From: CAZKTO01 sp964555685
Lineage (GTDB): Bacteria > Chloroflexota > Dehalococcoidia > SHYB01
Length of the DNA: 64,000 nucleotides
Reading direction: 5' to 3'
Assembly (NCBI GenBank): GCA_964555685.1
Contig: CAZKTO010000002.1
Span: forward strand, 1 to 64,000
Positions 62,255-64,000 of this stretch are shown piece after piece. The position numbers were made by a program, and so were the translations under genes. Numbering within the stretch: position 1 is the first letter of the stretch; each line of letters opens with the position of its first letter. Below the pieces are notes generated by a model that saw nothing but the letters and a program-made list of their open reading frames with translations, searched no databases and was not told where the DNA came from.

Positions 62255-63262
62255 ATGCCGCTGCCCCGTGAGCTGCCGAAAGATGTCGCGTCGCTCATTG
62301 GAGTATGGGGCCCGGACGACGTGGGCCCGGTCGTCGTCGACCGCGCCTTCCTCGACCACTGGTGCGAGGTCTTTCAGGACGCCAACCCCTGCTACACGGA
62401 CGACGCCCGCGCGGCGGGGAGCCGCCACGGCGTGCGCATCGCGCCGGCGGTGGCGTGCATGGCGCTGGCGATGCCGTACGCCTGGCGCCCGCCGCAGGCG
62501 GGTGGGACGCCGCCCAGGCCCGCCTGGGTCCCGCCGTATCTCTTGATGCGCCAGCGGCTCCAACTGGGCGGCGCCGTGGGCCTCTTCATGCGCCTGGAGT
62601 TCCACCGGCCGATCCGTCTCGGCGACCGGATGCGCCGGCGCGGGCGCATGGTCGCCATCGAGGGGCCGCGGATGACGGGCGTCGGCGAGGGCTACGCCGT
62701 CGCGCAGGAGCAGGAGCACGCGAACCAGGACGGGGCGCCGGTGGCCTCGGTGCGGCTCAAGACGTTCATCTACGAGGCCGGGCCTCGCCCGCCGGAGCGG
62801 CTCGTCCACGGCTTTCTGCCGGGCCTCTACACCGACCGCTCGGGCTACCGGCTGCCGCCGCACCTCGCCGGCGAACGCCCAGCGCAGCCGCTGGTCTTCC
62901 CCAACCCGCCCCTCATGCTCTTCCGGGCGGCCTCGGCCCTGCGCGACTGGAACATCTACCACGTGGACTCGGAGCACGTGCGCGCCCACGGCGGCGTCGT
63001 GGCCATGTACAACAGCATCCTGTTCATCATGGCCCTCTTCAACCGCTTCGCCACCGACTGGTCGGGGCCCGAATGGGACCTGCGCCAGCTCGAGGGAGAG
63101 ATCGGCGCCCTCATCCACCCGGGCGACACGGTGCGCATCGAGGGCGTGGTGGCCCGGCGGTACGCCCAGGGCGCCGAGGAGCGCGTGGAGCTGGCCGCGG
63201 TGATGCGCACGGAGCGGTGGACGGTGATGCCGGCCACGCTCACCGTGGCGCGGCCTCGCTAG
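62255..63262 (+). CDS. MaoC-like / FAS1-type dehydratase domain protein (double hot-dog)
   Basis: A 335-residue protein built of two hot-dog-like halves as in MaoC-related dehydratases. The N-terminal half has FLDHWCEVFQDANPCYTDDARA, with D-A-N-P followed by Y in place of the family His, and the second half includes NIYHVDSEHVRAHGGVVAMYNS. It may hydrate or dehydrate acyl-CoA or act on a fatty-acid-like substrate. Start at 62255 because GAGGAG precedes it; the longer frame from 62204 has no ribosome site. It could serve the acyl-CoA steps suggested by CoA transferase and crotonase genes upstream. Confidence 0.75.
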   Translation: MPLPRELPKDVASLIGVWGPDDVGPVVVDRAFLDHWCEVFQDANPCYTDDARAAGSRHGVRIAPAVACMALAMPYAWRPPQAGGTPPRPAWVPPYLLMRQRLQLGGAVGLFMRLEFHRPIRLGDRMRRRGRMVAIEGPRMTGVGEGYAVAQEQEHANQDGAPVASVRLKTFIYEAGPRPPERLVHGFLPGLYTDRSGYRLPPHLAGERPAQPLVFPNPPLMLFRAASALRDWNIYHVDSEHVRAHGGVVAMYNSILFIMALFNRFATDWSGPEWDLRQLEGEIGALIHPGDTVRIEGVVARRYAQGAEERVELAAVMRTERWTVMPATLTVARPR

Positions 63263-63341
63263 CGGACCTTTCCGCCCCAAGCTCACTGGATTTGTTGTGG
63301 GGACCGCTCTTGCAAGGGTAAGTATCCCTTGGTGATATAAG

Positions 63342-63737
63342 TCACCCTATCGTTGGGTAGTGCTTGTAACTGCTCGCGAGATGGCCGCGTGGAGACAGGA
63401 ATCTGGCAAATGGTCTTGGCTGCGTCACATCGAGAAGTTCCAGAACATCCCACTTCCCGAGAAGAAGCTTCAGGGACTTTGGCGGAAGAATCTTCCCGGT
63501 CGTCAGGAAAACTATACCGACCTTTTCACGGATGATCGTATCTCTCTCATTGGGAACCAGAAGCATTTTCTTGTTGTAGCTGAAAACCAGCCATTGGTGC
63601 TGTCCGGCAAAGGCAAGCCAGTCCACGTCAGGCTGACCACCCTTGCCTTGGCTGACTAAGGAACGAGCATGGTATCCGACTGCGGCAAGGGCAGTCGGTA
63701 CTCCTGTGCCGACATCTTCGTCGCAAAGCAATTTCAA
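63342..63737 (-). CDS. DUF5615 PIN-like toxin (VapC45-like)
   Basis: A 131-residue PIN-like protein of the DUF5615 type, a likely ribonuclease toxin. It starts with TTG at 63737, giving KLLCDEDVGTGVP with the two acidic residues of the PIN active site near the N-terminus, then ...HQWLVFSYNKKML. TTG overlaps the antitoxin stop by four bases (TTGA). The DNA has visibly lower GC than the neighbours. VapBC45 is the analogous DUF433/DUF5615 pair in Mycobacterium. Prediction is strong for type, weak for target. Confidence 0.88.
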   Translation of the reverse strand: MKLLCDEDVGTGVPTALAAVGYHARSLVSQGKGGQPDVDWLAFAGQHQWLVFSYNKKMLLVPNERDTIIREKVGIVFLTTGKILPPKSLKLLLGKWDVLELLDVTQPRPFARFLSPRGHLASSYKHYPTIG

Positions 63738-64000
63738 GCGGCCACTTTCTCCGCATACTTCAATGCCCGTTCGACTTTATCGCGTGGCAGGTTGAAATCA
63801 TTGGCGATGAAGTCGATAGTCTGGTTTGGCTCTTTCCACCGCCAGTAGAGGGTGGCTATCGTCACCCCGCGACCCTGAAACGTGGGGACGCCCGCGCTGA
63901 TTCTTGGATCAACTACAATTGGAATCTCCTTCCCCTGTGGAAACCACCGCGCAGCCAAGTCATCCTCGTACTCGAACTGCTCGATAACGTCCTCTACAAG
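63734..64000 (-). CDS. DUF433 antitoxin (partial at window edge)
   Basis: A DUF433 protein of the VapB45 type, with its start outside the window: the frame stays open to 64000 (LVEDVIEQFEYEDDLAARWFP). The domain reads IPIVVDPRISAGVPTFQGRGVTIATLYWRWK and ends in a helix KVERALKYAEKVAA. It precedes the toxin with a 4-nt overlap, as usual for antitoxin-first modules. DUF433 has a winged-helix-like fold that neutralises the PIN-like toxin. At least 88 residues are visible. Confidence 0.85.
   Translation of the reverse strand, partial: LVEDVIEQFEYEDDLAARWFPQGKEIPIVVDPRISAGVPTFQGRGVTIATLYWRWKEPNQTIDFIANDFNLPRDKVERALKYAEKVAA

Overview
The window is a GC-rich bacterial chromosome segment with no rRNA, tRNA, phage or transposase genes. 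Gene content suggests a Chloroflexota, probably Dehalococcoidia-like (SAR202-related), metagenome-assembled genome. The reasons are several luciferase-like (LLM) flavin monooxygenases, a family of ACMSD-type amidohydrolases, CaiB-type CoA transferase, Thr/Pro-rich-linker substrate-binding lipoproteins, a K+-independent H+-pyrophosphatase and abundant short C-rich palindromic intergenic repeats. This taxonomic call is inference. A run of 10 Ns at 25941-25950 inside gyrA shows that the sequence is a scaffold.

Layout. 1-6500: end of ruvX, an LLM oxidoreductase, aldo/keto reductase, aroE, a Nudix hydrolase and hppA. 6500-13240: MBL hydrolase, two SDRs, an alpha/beta hydrolase - small membrane protein - LLM operon, and an MFS permease. 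13240-17800: yvcK behind an operator-like palindrome and a consensus promoter, then a D-2-hydroxyacid dehydrogenase, a small conserved protein and glutamate dehydrogenase. 18034-23492: a compact minus-strand cassette (frameshifted LLM, class III aminotransferase, amidohydrolase, two tandem double-domain ABM-like proteins) facing a divergent flavin reductase. 23506-28932: gyrA, a class I glutamine amidotransferase-like hydrolase, and an amidase with a tiny GatC/AtzG-like partner. 29123-32885: DUF58 and transglutaminase (TgpA-like) pair. 33057-41417: four-gene ABC system with two giant FtsX/MacB-type permeases and two ATPases, one carrying an AbrB-like tail. 41565-45935: a four-gene catabolic operon (alcohol dehydrogenase, crotonase, amidohydrolase, CoA transferase) behind a consensus promoter. 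46001-57606: LLM enzymes, DUF1015 protein, alpha/beta hydrolases, two convergent peptide-type substrate-binding lipoproteins and a sulfatase-fold enzyme. 57941-63262: three more amidohydrolases (two in tandem), GNAT and a MaoC-like double hot-dog protein. 63342-64000: a DUF5615/DUF433 toxin-antitoxin pair in visibly less GC-rich DNA.

The recurrent theme is uptake and oxidative or hydrolytic breakdown of organic compounds. Flavin reductase and LLM enzymes would oxygenate substrates, amidohydrolases and hydrolases would cleave them, CoA transferase/crotonase/MaoC proteins would handle acyl-CoA intermediates, and peptide-type lipoproteins would capture ligands. Several family members have lost the textbook catalytic residue (transglutaminase Cys to Ser, sulfatase Cys to Thr, alpha/beta hydrolase Ser to Gly, crotonase Glu to Gln). 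The strongest promoters I could read share an 18-nt spacer. Functions are assigned from recognisable motifs only; no database search was possible.
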